A DNA stretch of 9,003 bases. Origin: Klebsiella pneumoniae. Its GTDB lineage: Bacteria > Pseudomonadota > Gammaproteobacteria > Pseudomonadales > Azotimanducaceae. The DNA lies in assembly GCA_945878745.1 (NCBI GenBank), contig CAMDVY010000095.1:1-9003 (forward strand), in the 5' to 3' direction. The notes beneath the pieces are model-generated. The model was not told the origin of the DNA. It worked only from the letters and a program-made list of their open reading frames with translations, and did no database searches. Position 1 is the first letter of the stretch, and every line of letters begins with the position of its first letter. A program made the translations under genes and the position numbers. This document shows positions 1-6,034 of this stretch, one piece after another.

Positions 1-203
1 TTGGAAGGAATGGTGTTTCGGTATGGCGTGGTAATGGTGTAAGGCAGCGACGCGCCGGTCTTGGTCATTCGCGCTGACAAGCGCTGCAGGAGAAAGTTTG
101 CTCGCTCGATCCCCTGGGTTTTCAGCACATGTTCGAGTGCATCAAGCCAGTCCTGGGTTTCGCCCGAATCGATATCTCGAATCAGCTCACGCTTGATACT
201 CAA
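1..203 (-). CDS. aceE: Pyruvate dehydrogenase E1 component, N-terminal fragment
   Basis: This is the first 67 residues of AceE, the thiamine-diphosphate-dependent E1 subunit that decarboxylates pyruvate in the cytoplasmic pyruvate dehydrogenase complex. The rest lies beyond the left edge of the window. The visible part resembles the E. coli AceE N-terminus: an acidic D-I-D start, then ETQDWLDALEHVL, a GIERA(N)FLL stretch and RNTIP, which correspond to ETRDWLQAIESV, GVERAQYLI and INTIP in E. coli. This tail is the part that docks on the E2 core in the E. coli complex. The start is TTG at 203-201: an in-frame TAG sits two codons upstream, the codon between is ACG, and a strong GGAGGAG Shine-Dalgarno sequence ends about six bases before the TTG. 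An ATG at 219-217 is out of frame. No pdhR regulator gene is present between aceE and ampD. The family assignment is secure despite the short fragment. Confidence 0.9.
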   Translation of the reverse strand, partial: MSIKRELIRDIDSGETQDWLDALEHVLKTQGIERANFLLQRLSARMTKTGASLPYTITTPYRNTIPS

Positions 204-371
204 CGTCTATCTCCTCCATGTTTGCAACCGCCGAAGCACCTCGCCCAGCACAATACACCGAGGGCCGGGGAAAATGATGCATTGATCGAGAGAGAGCGCT
301 ACACCCCCCTCACAACAAGTTGAGTCTAGTTCGTCCGACCAAGAAGATACTTCGTCCACAAAATTGCCAAC

Positions 372-938
372 TCAATCAGCGAGACTTGAGTACAGGCGCT
401 TCCAGTCAAAAGACGCTCCGGGATCCGTCTTGCGCCCAGGTGATATCTCGTTGTGTCCGACCACGGTGTCTCGACCGAGTTCCGGGTATCTCACAAACAA
501 GGTCTCGAGGGTGCGCGTCAGTGCAGCGTATTGCGAACTCGTGTAAGGCCGATCATCCGCACCTTCCAGTTCAATGCCAATAGAAAAATCGTTGCATCGA
601 ACGCGTCCTCTCCATTGCGAAGTGCCTGCGTGCCACGCCCGTCGATCAAAAGGAACAAACTGGGTGATTCCGCCTCGTCGGTTGATGAACACATGGGCAC
701 TGACTCGCACGTTCGCCAGGGACGAAAAAGAAGGGTGGGCTGCGATATCCAATCGATTGATGAACAGATCTTCGACAAACCTGCCACCAAACTGTCCCGG
801 TGGCAGCGAGATGCCATGCAGGACAATCAACTCGATTGACGCGCCATCTGGTCTGCCATCCGCATTGGGTGACTGAACTCGACGAACGCGGTCAAGCCAG
901 TGTCTGGGGTCAGCGGTCACCACACCTGATTGCTGCAA
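372..938 (-). CDS. ampD: 1,6-anhydro-N-acetylmuramyl-L-alanine amidase AmpD
   Basis: AmpD is a cytoplasmic zinc amidase that cuts the stem peptide from 1,6-anhydro-muropeptides during peptidoglycan recycling. In many gammaproteobacteria its loss induces ampC beta-lactamase through AmpR. The 188-residue product matches the family length (about 180-190). Visible family motifs are VLHGISLPPGQFGG (zinc ligand H41), the VSAHVFI and WHAG strands, NDFSIGIELEG (catalytic E123), and GHNEISPGRKTDPG, which carries zinc ligand H162, K170 and zinc ligand D172. All catalytic positions known from Citrobacter AmpD are kept. I chose TTG at 938-936 because GGAGG lies eight bases upstream. In-frame GTG codons at 923 and 920 are alternatives and would shorten the product by five or six residues. 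No ampE follows: aceE is the next gene downstream, 168 bases away on the same strand. The reading frame stays open far upstream across nadC, but that part is antisense shadow. The assignment is very likely correct. Confidence 0.95.
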   Translation of the reverse strand: MQQSGVVTADPRHWLDRVRRVQSPNADGRPDGASIELIVLHGISLPPGQFGGRFVEDLFINRLDIAAHPSFSSLANVRVSAHVFINRRGGITQFVPFDRRAWHAGTSQWRGRVRCNDFSIGIELEGADDRPYTSSQYAALTRTLETLFVRYPELGRDTVVGHNEISPGRKTDPGASFDWKRLYSSLAD

Positions 939-1073
939 GCGAAATGCCTCCGATAAACACGGTGTGGGCGGTGATCTTCCAAAAAAAAGCGACAACAGGG
1001 CAAAATCCACATCCTCTGGTTTTGCTCTGGCTACACTATGCGATCCTCGAACAGAACTCCAACGGACACCTGA
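939..1073. promoter_or_regulatory. Divergent ampD/nadC intergenic region
   Basis: These 135 bases separate two divergently transcribed genes and so must hold the promoter of each unless ampD is read from antisense nadC DNA. I see no convincing -35/-10 pair on either strand. A TACACT at 1033-1038 could be a -10 for nadC but lacks a good -35 at normal spacing. An eight-A run at 981-988 is the only other notable feature. The regulatory role is inferred from gene orientation. Confidence 0.4.
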
Positions 1074-1910
1074 ATGATCGACGCCATACTGATATGTGCC
1101 ATCGAAGCCAACGTGAAGGCCGCCCTGCTCGAGGACATCGGCGGTGGCGATGTGTCTGCTGCCTTGATAGACGCCAACCAGACTGCTCACGCCCGTGTGA
1201 TTTGTCGCGAGCCCGGCATCTGGTGCGGCCAACCGTGGGTAGATGCGACGCTGCGCCAGGTCGACCCCCAGGCTCGCATCACCTGGCATGTCGCCGATGG
1301 TGATGCTGTGATGCCTGATCAGTTGTGCTTTGAACTCGAGGGTCGCGCGCGATCCTTGCTGACCGCTGAACGATCGATGCTCAACTTTGCGCAGTTGCTG
1401 TCTGGTACGGCGACCCTCACCCATGCCTACGTCGCCCGCATTGCACACACACGCGCCCGGTTGCTCGACACCCGCAAGACCGTTCCTGGTCTTCGCCTCG
1501 CACAGAAGTACGCCGTACGCTGTGGCGGCGGCGTCAATCACCGGATGGGGTTGCACGACGCCTTCCTTCTGAAGGAAAACCATGTCGCCGCGGCCGGCAG
1601 TATCACCGCTGCAATTCAAAAAGCCCGGACTTATTCGACCACACTCAAGCTGGAAGTCGAGGTAGAGAGTCTCGCGCAGCTGGACGAAGCCATCGCTGCG
1701 GGCGCTGACGTCATCATGCTCGACAATTTCGACCTGGAAATGACCCGCACCGCCGTTCGGCTGACTGCGGGACGAATCCCACTGGAATCGTCGGGTGGCG
1801 TGACCGACGCCACAATTACGGATTACGCCGAGACAGGTGTGGACTTCATCTCGGTGGGCAACCTCACAAAAATGGTACAACCCCTCGACCTGTCCATGCG
1901 ATTCGAGTAA
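1074..1910 (+). CDS. nadC: Nicotinate-nucleotide pyrophosphorylase (quinolinate phosphoribosyltransferase)
   Basis: NadC converts quinolinate and PRPP to nicotinate mononucleotide, CO2 and pyrophosphate, the step by which de novo synthesis enters the NAD pathway, in the cytoplasm. The 278-residue product is slightly shorter than E. coli NadC (297), the difference being at the N-terminus. Family motifs appear in order: LLTAERSMLNF around residues 95-105, LDTRKTVPGLR at 131-141, the GGGVNHRMGL...DAFLLKENH block at 151-170, LEVEVE at 193-198, IMLDNF at 214-219, a SSGG phosphate-binding turn at 239-242, and GVDFISVG at 255-262. These include the basic and acidic residues that bind quinolinate and PRPP. 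The C-terminal signature reads VGNLTKMVQPLDLSMRF, where E. coli has VGALTKHVQALDLSMRF, a small divergence. The ATG has only a weak GGA about eight bases upstream. The next gene begins six bases after the stop, so the two are probably co-transcribed. Confidence 0.96.
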   Translation: MIDAILICAIEANVKAALLEDIGGGDVSAALIDANQTAHARVICREPGIWCGQPWVDATLRQVDPQARITWHVADGDAVMPDQLCFELEGRARSLLTAERSMLNFAQLLSGTATLTHAYVARIAHTRARLLDTRKTVPGLRLAQKYAVRCGGGVNHRMGLHDAFLLKENHVAAAGSITAAIQKARTYSTTLKLEVEVESLAQLDEAIAAGADVIMLDNFDLEMTRTAVRLTAGRIPLESSGGVTDATITDYAETGVDFISVGNLTKMVQPLDLSMRFE

Positions 1911-1916
1911 CTCAAC

Positions 1917-2651
1917 ATGTCACGTCTCCAGGCGTTTGCGATTCACTTGGGGATATCGTTCCTGATCTTCCTGTGTCTGGCAGGCGTCATCATAACCTGG
2001 TGGTATCCCGGGATCTTTTTCCACATCGATGGCGGCTGGGAAGGCATACGCCTGATCGCACTGGTTGATCTCGCACTCGGACCCCTACTGACTTTGATTG
2101 TCTTTAAACACGGCAAACCAGGTCTAAAAACTGACCTGACGTTGATCGGTTTGTTTCAGGCGATTTGCTTGTCAGCCGGCATCTGGGTTGTTCATAACGA
2201 GCGGCCGCTGGCCATGGTCATGGTGAACGACATATTTTTCAGCATGAGTGCCGATGACTACACGGATGTTGGGATCAAACCACCAGACCTCAGCCGATTC
2301 TCGGAGCGAGGTCCGCAGTGGGTGACTGTGAAAATTCCTGAGGACGTTTACGAGTCTTCCGATCTGCGTCGCGCAGCCATTGAATCTGCACAGCCTTTGC
2401 GGACACTTCATGAGCGTTACATCCCTTTCGAGCCAAAGCACCTGGACATCAACGAGGCAGTATCTGCTAAAGATCTGGGGGCCTTGGACAAACAAACAGG
2501 TGGTTTACAACAGTGGATTGCTGATCACGGCGGCAAGCTGGAGGACTATCTTTTCTATGAAGTCGGTGGTCGCTACTCCTATGTTCATCTGGGCTTTCTC
2601 AGAGCGGACATGACACCTCTCGGACTCTTGAAGACACCTGGGCCTGGCTGA
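1917..2651 (+). CDS. TfpX/TfpZ family type IV pilin accessory protein
   Basis: This 244-residue protein has the layout of TfpX/TfpZ-type accessory proteins, which are encoded next to particular pilin alleles in Pseudomonas and relatives and are needed for full surface piliation by their cognate pilin; their biochemical activity is not settled. The N-terminus (RLQAFAIHLGISFLIF) is typical. Three hydrophobic segments (about residues 7-29, 43-62 and 74-92) are followed by a soluble region of about 150 residues. A WWYPG...IDGGWEG(I) loop follows the first segment, and DLALGPLLTLIVF lies in the second. No enzymatic motif is visible. It begins six bases after nadC with no good Shine-Dalgarno sequence, suggesting translational coupling to nadC. 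It converges with the ligase gene, with one base between the two stop codons. It therefore sits on a nadC transcript rather than behind pilA. Assignment rests on recalled family resemblance. Confidence 0.82.
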   Translation: MSRLQAFAIHLGISFLIFLCLAGVIITWWYPGIFFHIDGGWEGIRLIALVDLALGPLLTLIVFKHGKPGLKTDLTLIGLFQAICLSAGIWVVHNERPLAMVMVNDIFFSMSADDYTDVGIKPPDLSRFSERGPQWVTVKIPEDVYESSDLRRAAIESAQPLRTLHERYIPFEPKHLDINEAVSAKDLGALDKQTGGLQQWIADHGGKLEDYLFYEVGGRYSYVHLGFLRADMTPLGLLKTPGPG

Positions 2652-2667
2652 ATCAACTGGGTGTCTT
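2631..2667. terminator. Stem-loop spanning the convergent tfpX-like and ligase stop codons
   Basis: AAGACACC at 2631-2638 is perfectly complementary to GGTGTCTT at 2660-2667. On the plus RNA the stem extends to 11 pairs with two G-U pairs, and the loop of about 15 bases contains the first stop codon. The plus strand continues with TTTAC, and the minus strand has only a short T stretch, so the U-tract is weak in both directions. The only space between the genes is one base, so this is the obvious candidate for a shared bidirectional terminator. Structure is seen; terminator function is inferred. Confidence 0.55.
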
Positions 2668-4551
2668 TACAAACCATCGCTCCGGGACCAGCGGTTGAAC
2701 CGCGAGGATTCGCTCCCGTACTTCAGCCCAGTAAGCTCGATCCGCGCTGGACAAGGGAAACTGCAGCAACACATCTGCGTAGTACAGTGCAGCTCGTTGG
2801 TCCTGCCGTGCAAGCCACGTGAGCCGCGGTCCAACATGTGAGCGCAGGAATTCCAACCGACGCTGTTGCGTCTGGTGAGCGTCCGTCGACGCCAGTTCGA
2901 CAAGGCGCCCCTCGATGGCAGGCATAAACAACGGATCAAGTCGCAACACTTCCTGGGTGATGGCTGCCGGTTGTTCGCCCGGATTCAGTCGTTCTTGTAT
3001 CGATTGGGTTCTTCGTATGAAGTCTCGGAACTGCCACCAAGCAAAAGTGTTCCACGGATCTACTTCGACGGCGCGGCGGTACGACTCCAGGACCTTCATG
3101 TCGGAGTCGCCATCGAGCAGCGAGCGATCCTGGTCCAGGATAAAGGCCTGCGCAAAAAACGGCAGCCCACGCTCCGAGTTCAGCTTCTGCGCGAGGAGGG
3201 CATAAGCGAGTTGCCCCCTTTGATCAATGGCTGGCTGCAACAGGATCGGGATTCCCGGCTGTCTCTGGAGTTTTACCCCGGTTGCGATATCGAGCCAGAG
3301 GTACCCCAATCCAGCAATCGCGAGCAATCCAGCAGGGATGAGCGTCGCACCTGGAAGCGTACGCAGTGTATTGTGCCCAGAAAGAACTGGAAGTTTCAGG
3401 ACTGAACCAATCAGAAAGCCAAACAAGAGACCCAGTACCGGCGTGTAGAAGACAAAATTGATCATCGCATGCGACAACAGCGCTGCAAGCGCAAGCGCAG
3501 CTCCTGGGGCTTCAGAGGTGCCGACTCTCTTTTCTCTGAACAAGGATCGCCACAACACAATACCTACCCAAAGCGCGACCGCAACAAGCGGCGCGAGCAG
3601 GAGTGGACCGCCTTCAACCAACAGCTGAACATAGTCGTTGTGTACAAACAGACCGGCTGAATCGTCGTCCAACTGCGTTCTCACTTGACGGTAAAGCAGC
3701 GGAAAAACGTAGAGGCCTATTCCTGCAATACCATGGTCTCGATACATGGCGAGAGCAGCCTCCACCAACGTCACACGAACAGAGACCCCTCCTGCAACAG
3801 TCTCTGTGCCGCCATCGATCGAGTATTGGACACTAACCAATTCATTGACGAGCACCCCAACAACCCCTGCACCAATGATAGCTCCCAGCGGACGCAGGTT
3901 CAGACGATGCCGCAGGGTATAAAGAAGCCAGAACAACGCAGAAGTCAGAACAATGAGGATGGACCCTCGGGACATGGTCCCGGCGATGACAAACGTGAGC
4001 ACTGTTACCGCGACAAGTCCTACGTACCAGCTTCGAGAAGAGTCCTTTGCCCATTTCAAATCGAGCATTCGGCCCGTGAGGATCAACAGCACCACATACA
4101 GCAATGCACCATAACTGTTCGAGTCGGTCAAAGGTGCTTGAGGCCGGGTTCCATGAAGCCCGAGTCGAACCGCAGAAATCGTGGCGAGCACTAGTACGAT
4201 CGAACCTAAAATCACCCACAAGTGACTGCTCGCCGATCCTATCGCCATTGCAAACAGCACAGCCAATGGGATCAGCCCAAGCACCCACAGGGCGGCAAAA
4301 CTCGAATCAGGTGAAGGGCTTACCGCAAAGGCAGAGCAGAGACCCAGTATTGCGATCCAAAGCCAGACTGTGGACCACGGCGTGATTTCCACGCGCATCC
4401 CAGCAATGGCAACTCCGGCCATCACAAGTGTGACCGACAAGCCCAGGAGCAGATAATTGAGCTGACTGTTGTAGAACAGAAGTGCAGCAATGAAAGCAAA
4501 AACGCCAAGGGCAATTGCAACTAAGGTGCGACGATTTGAAGCGCTATCCAT
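2653..4551 (-). CDS. O-antigen ligase/PglL-like (Wzy_C) membrane protein, probable pilin glycosyltransferase
   Basis: This 632-residue polytopic inner-membrane protein resembles the WaaL/PglL/TfpW group, which transfers lipid-linked glycans in the periplasm to lipid A core, or to pilin Ser/Thr in the O-oligosaccharyltransferases. About ten or more hydrophobic segments fill residues 8-425. Family marks are a GTMSRGS loop (191-197, conserved arginine R195), the long periplasmic loop with VHNDYVQLLVEGG (302-314, key histidine H304), and SHAMINFVFYTP (360-371). The last 200 residues are soluble with TPR-like helices (for example YRRAVEVDPWNTFAWWQF near 491-508), as in PglL-type enzymes. I chose ATG at 4551; an in-frame GTG at 4593 lies only seven bases after the tRNA and neither start has a clear Shine-Dalgarno sequence. 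It follows two pilin genes and tRNA-Thr on the same strand, so pilin is the inferred acceptor. Lipopolysaccharide core ligase or polysaccharide polymerase are alternatives. Confidence 0.82.
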   Translation of the reverse strand: MDSASNRRTLVAIALGVFAFIAALLFYNSQLNYLLLGLSVTLVMAGVAIAGMRVEITPWSTVWLWIAILGLCSAFAVSPSPDSSFAALWVLGLIPLAVLFAMAIGSASSHLWVILGSIVLVLATISAVRLGLHGTRPQAPLTDSNSYGALLYVVLLILTGRMLDLKWAKDSSRSWYVGLVAVTVLTFVIAGTMSRGSILIVLTSALFWLLYTLRHRLNLRPLGAIIGAGVVGVLVNELVSVQYSIDGGTETVAGGVSVRVTLVEAALAMYRDHGIAGIGLYVFPLLYRQVRTQLDDDSAGLFVHNDYVQLLVEGGPLLLAPLVAVALWVGIVLWRSLFREKRVGTSEAPGAALALAALLSHAMINFVFYTPVLGLLFGFLIGSVLKLPVLSGHNTLRTLPGATLIPAGLLAIAGLGYLWLDIATGVKLQRQPGIPILLQPAIDQRGQLAYALLAQKLNSERGLPFFAQAFILDQDRSLLDGDSDMKVLESYRRAVEVDPWNTFAWWQFRDFIRRTQSIQERLNPGEQPAAITQEVLRLDPLFMPAIEGRLVELASTDAHQTQQRRLEFLRSHVGPRLTWLARQDQRAALYYADVLLQFPLSSADRAYWAEVRERILAVQPLVPERWFVKTPS

Positions 4552-4575
4552 AGCTGTTCGCTGTTGTGGTCCAAC

Positions 4576-4591
4576 GGGAAGCAACGCTCCC
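4576..4591 (-). repeat. Small hairpin between tRNA-Thr and the ligase gene
   Basis: On the minus strand GGGAGC, a three-base loop GTT, and GCTTCCC form a six-pair stem with one bulged T. It lies ten bases after the tRNA CCA end and covers the region just downstream of the possible GTG start of the ligase. There is no T-tract, so it is not a standard intrinsic terminator. It could mark a tRNA 3' processing boundary or hinder initiation at the GTG, which favours the ATG at 4551. Role is inferred. Confidence 0.35.
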
Positions 4592-4600
4592 ACATGAATT

Positions 4601-4674
<74 letters not shown>

Positions 4675-4676
<2 letters not shown>

Positions 4677-4698
4677 GCGCCGAAGTGAAACGGCGCGC
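4675..4698. repeat. GC-rich inverted repeat at the tRNA-Thr 5' edge
   Basis: GCGCGCCG at 4675-4682 and CGGCGCGC at 4691-4698 are perfect eight-base inverted arms around an eight-base loop. The inner edge shares two bases with the tRNA 5' end. Neither strand has a T-run after the stem. It would form a hairpin in the tRNA precursor leader. The neighbouring sequence upstream shows no clear tRNA promoter: TTATCC preceded by TG could be an extended -10 but lacks a good -35. Confidence 0.5.
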
Positions 4699-4752
4699 AG
4701 GATAACCACTTTCATGGCAAGCATAAAGTCATGTTCACCAGGCGATGCTGGA

Positions 4753-5127
4753 TCAGCAAGCCACTTTGTCTGGGAATCGTCGGCAGATGATGGTTCCGGA
4801 GGCATTGGTAGCCGTGACTTCATACGAACCGGCTGGACCTGCAGCGATTGAATACGTGGTGCCATCAACGTTTTGCGGCTGCCAGCCGATTGCAGCTGTG
4901 ATGGCTGCAACGTTGGCCGCAGTCGTCATGAAAGCGCCGGTACGAAGTCGGAAATCTTCCTGAAAAACTTCGATTGAAGCGATGTTGTTGATCAAAACAC
5001 CTTGCTGAGATGTCAGGATGTAATTGTTGTAGAGCGGCAAGGCCACCGCAGAAATGATCGCGATGATTGCCACAGCAATCATCAGTTCGATAAGCGTGAA
5101 CCCTTTTTTGCAATAGTTGACGAACAT
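4753..5127 (-). CDS. Second type IVa pilin, with C-terminal cysteine pair
   Basis: This 124-residue prepilin has a nine-residue leader ending KKG, then the processed sequence FTLIELMIAVAII...ALPLYNNYI. PilD-type peptidase would cut after G9, giving a mature protein of 115 residues with the conserved Glu at mature position 5 (E14) inside the hydrophobic assembly helix. Two cysteines, C115 and C124, close a ten-residue C-terminal loop, as in the disulfide-bonded D-region of many pilins; C6 is in the leader. ATG at 5127-5125 is preceded by GAAGGAA at good spacing. The frame is open further upstream, but that portion is antisense to pilA coding sequence and spacer. It lies 67 bases after the pilA-like gene, behind an intrinsic terminator. 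Its small size and cysteine pair fit a PilE-like or accessory pilin, or an alternative major subunit. Pilin identity is certain; its role is not. Confidence 0.88.
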   Translation of the reverse strand: MFVNYCKKGFTLIELMIAVAIIAIISAVALPLYNNYILTSQQGVLINNIASIEVFQEDFRLRTGAFMTTAANVAAITAAIGWQPQNVDGTTYSIAAGPAGSYEVTATNASGTIICRRFPDKVAC

Positions 5128-5143
5128 CGAAATTCCTTCAAGT

Positions 5144-5168
5144 AAAAAGGCCGCTCCATGAGCGGCCT
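5144..5168 (-). terminator. Intrinsic terminator between the two pilin genes
   Basis: On the minus strand GGCCGCTC and GAGCGGCC form a perfect eight-pair stem with an ATG triloop, followed directly by five Ts at 5148-5144 (an outer A-T pair extends the stem). It ends 16 bases before the start codon of the second pilin, close to that gene's Shine-Dalgarno sequence. This is a standard way to let an abundant first pilin outnumber a downstream subunit through partial read-through. Termination strength is inferred. Confidence 0.85.
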
Positions 5169-5194
5169 CGAGATCAACAGATGGCAGCCTGTGA

Positions 5195-5656
5195 TCAGAT
5201 AGTGGCGAAGTCGACCGTACGGCTAGCAGTAGCTGTAAAGCCACCATACGCGGGACGGGTAAACACCGCCGCCCAGTCTCCTCCAACCAAAGTGCCAGAG
5301 ACCACCACACCAACCACGCCACCGGCGTCATCGGCAGCTGCGTTATACGGATCGGTACCGCCGGGGGAACGGCCACCATTCGAATTCAGCCGGTCAACGA
5401 AAGGACCCTGCTGGAAGGATGCTTCCGCAGCAAGCAAGCCGGTAATTCGACCAACCGCAACATCTGCCTGTACTCGTCGTATTTCGTTCTGACCGTACCG
5501 CGCTCCCTCTTCAAAGTGAGAGGTGACCTTTGCCATGTTGCTGTTTTCGATGTAGTCCTGATAAGCCGGCAGCGCAACTGCGGCAAGAATGCCGATGATG
5601 GCGACGACGATCATCAATTCGATAAGGGTAAAGCCCTTGGCGATAGCGTTTTTCAT
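5195..5656 (-). CDS. pilA: Type IVa major pilin PilA-like, lacking cysteines
   Basis: This 153-residue prepilin is the probable main subunit of the pilus fibre. Leader MKNAIAKG is cut after G8, giving a 145-residue mature protein beginning FTLIELMIVVAIIGILAAVALPAYQDYI, with Glu at mature position 5 (E13). The C-terminal globular half is rich in Gly, Ala and Val and contains no cysteine, so the usual C-terminal disulfide loop of PilA is absent. The end reads TVDFATI. ATG at 5656-5654 follows AGGAAGA at short spacing. It is divergent from pilB, as in Pseudomonas, and a sigma-54 promoter about 80 bases upstream points at it, the usual control of pilA by RpoN and PilR. A terminator follows the gene. 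I call it PilA from position, promoter and N-terminus. A cysteine-free subfamily of major pilins is a better description than canonical PilA. Confidence 0.9.
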   Translation of the reverse strand: MKNAIAKGFTLIELMIVVAIIGILAAVALPAYQDYIENSNMAKVTSHFEEGARYGQNEIRRVQADVAVGRITGLLAAEASFQQGPFVDRLNSNGGRSPGGTDPYNAAADDAGGVVGVVVSGTLVGGDWAAVFTRPAYGGFTATASRTVDFATI

Positions 5657-5737
5657 TTCTTCCTACTACTCCAATTGTGACGAAAGTTAGCTGGGAAGGA
5701 CTGTTTACGCCCTCACGCCATGCGCAGAACAGTACAA

Positions 5738-5752
5738 GCAAACGGTGTGCCA
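5738..5752 (-). promoter_or_regulatory. Sigma-54 (RpoN) promoter of pilA
   Basis: The minus strand reads TGGCAC-ACCGT-TTGC, an exact match to the sigma-54 consensus TGGCAC-N5-TTGC. The -24 element is at 5752-5747 and the -12 element at 5741-5738. Transcription would begin near 5727 and give a leader of about 70 bases before the pilA ATG. Pseudomonas pilA is known to need RpoN with the PilS/PilR two-component pair. The downstream pilin and possibly tRNA-Thr and the ligase could be reached by read-through. Confidence 0.93.
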
Positions 5753-5768
5753 GAAATTGAACCAGTTC

Positions 5769-5782
5769 AAATTCTAGAATTT
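5769..5782. repeat. Perfect 14-base palindrome upstream of the sigma-54 promoter
   Basis: AAATTCTAGAATTT is identical to its reverse complement. It begins 17 bases upstream of the -24 element, between the promoter and the distant inverted repeat. The AT-rich dyad could bind a dimeric regulator or ease DNA bending for enhancer looping. I see no good IHF consensus overlapping it. Confidence 0.5.
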
Positions 5783-5867
5783 TCCTTTAGATTCATGATG
5801 TTACAAAATAACTTCGCGCCGACATCCAATCGCGCGTCCGGACCGGCTTCGGCTTCCTCGGTCAGAC

Positions 5868-5886
5868 AGTGACGGTAAATGTCACT
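5868..5886. promoter_or_regulatory. Candidate PilR enhancer site (inverted repeat)
   Basis: AGTGAC and GTCACT are perfect six-base arms around GGTAAAT. The repeat lies about 115 bases upstream of the -24 element, roughly -140 to -160 from the expected start, a suitable distance for a sigma-54 activator. An adjacent CTGTC on the minus strand (5868-5864) matches the TGTC core reported for P. aeruginosa PilR sites. Binding by PilR is inferred; no pilR gene is in the window. Confidence 0.5.
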
Positions 5887-5997
5887 TCGGATGATCAGTC
5901 GCCAGGGGACGGGAGGTTAAAGGTGATTGCTTTATCGACTCGACCGTGACGCACGTTTACACTTTTTGCAAAAGTTCGCGGTAAAGTCGGCCAGATT

Positions 5998-6034
5998 CCC
6001 GGGAACTCGGCGCACACTGGGCGCCGGAACCGGG
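5998..6034 (+). repeat. GC-rich hairpin in the pilB leader
   Basis: CGGCGC at 6008-6013 pairs with GCGCCG at 6021-6026 across a seven-base loop. Outer arms CCCG (5998-6001) and CGGG (6031-6034) can extend the structure over an internal loop. No T-tract follows, so it is not an ordinary terminator. It lies 77 bases before the chosen pilB start and may shape mRNA stability or translation. Function is inferred. Confidence 0.4.

Noticed and set aside
61..323. Small plus-strand open frames at the left end
   Set aside because: They lie opposite aceE and its leader, lack ribosome sites and resemble nothing.
939..1880. Long minus-strand open frame continuing upstream of ampD across all of nadC
   Set aside because: It is antisense to a well-supported nadC gene, and AmpD homology begins only near 938 with a good ribosome site there. 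The openness reflects nadC codon usage.
2866..4385. Several plus-strand open frames of 60-180 codons opposite the ligase
   Set aside because: They are rich in Arg, Gln and Ser, resemble no family I know, and lie antisense to a coherent membrane protein.
5128..5379. 84-residue N-terminal extension of the second pilin frame
   Set aside because: It overlaps pilA coding sequence and a terminator, and a prepilin leader with its own ribosome site begins at 5127.
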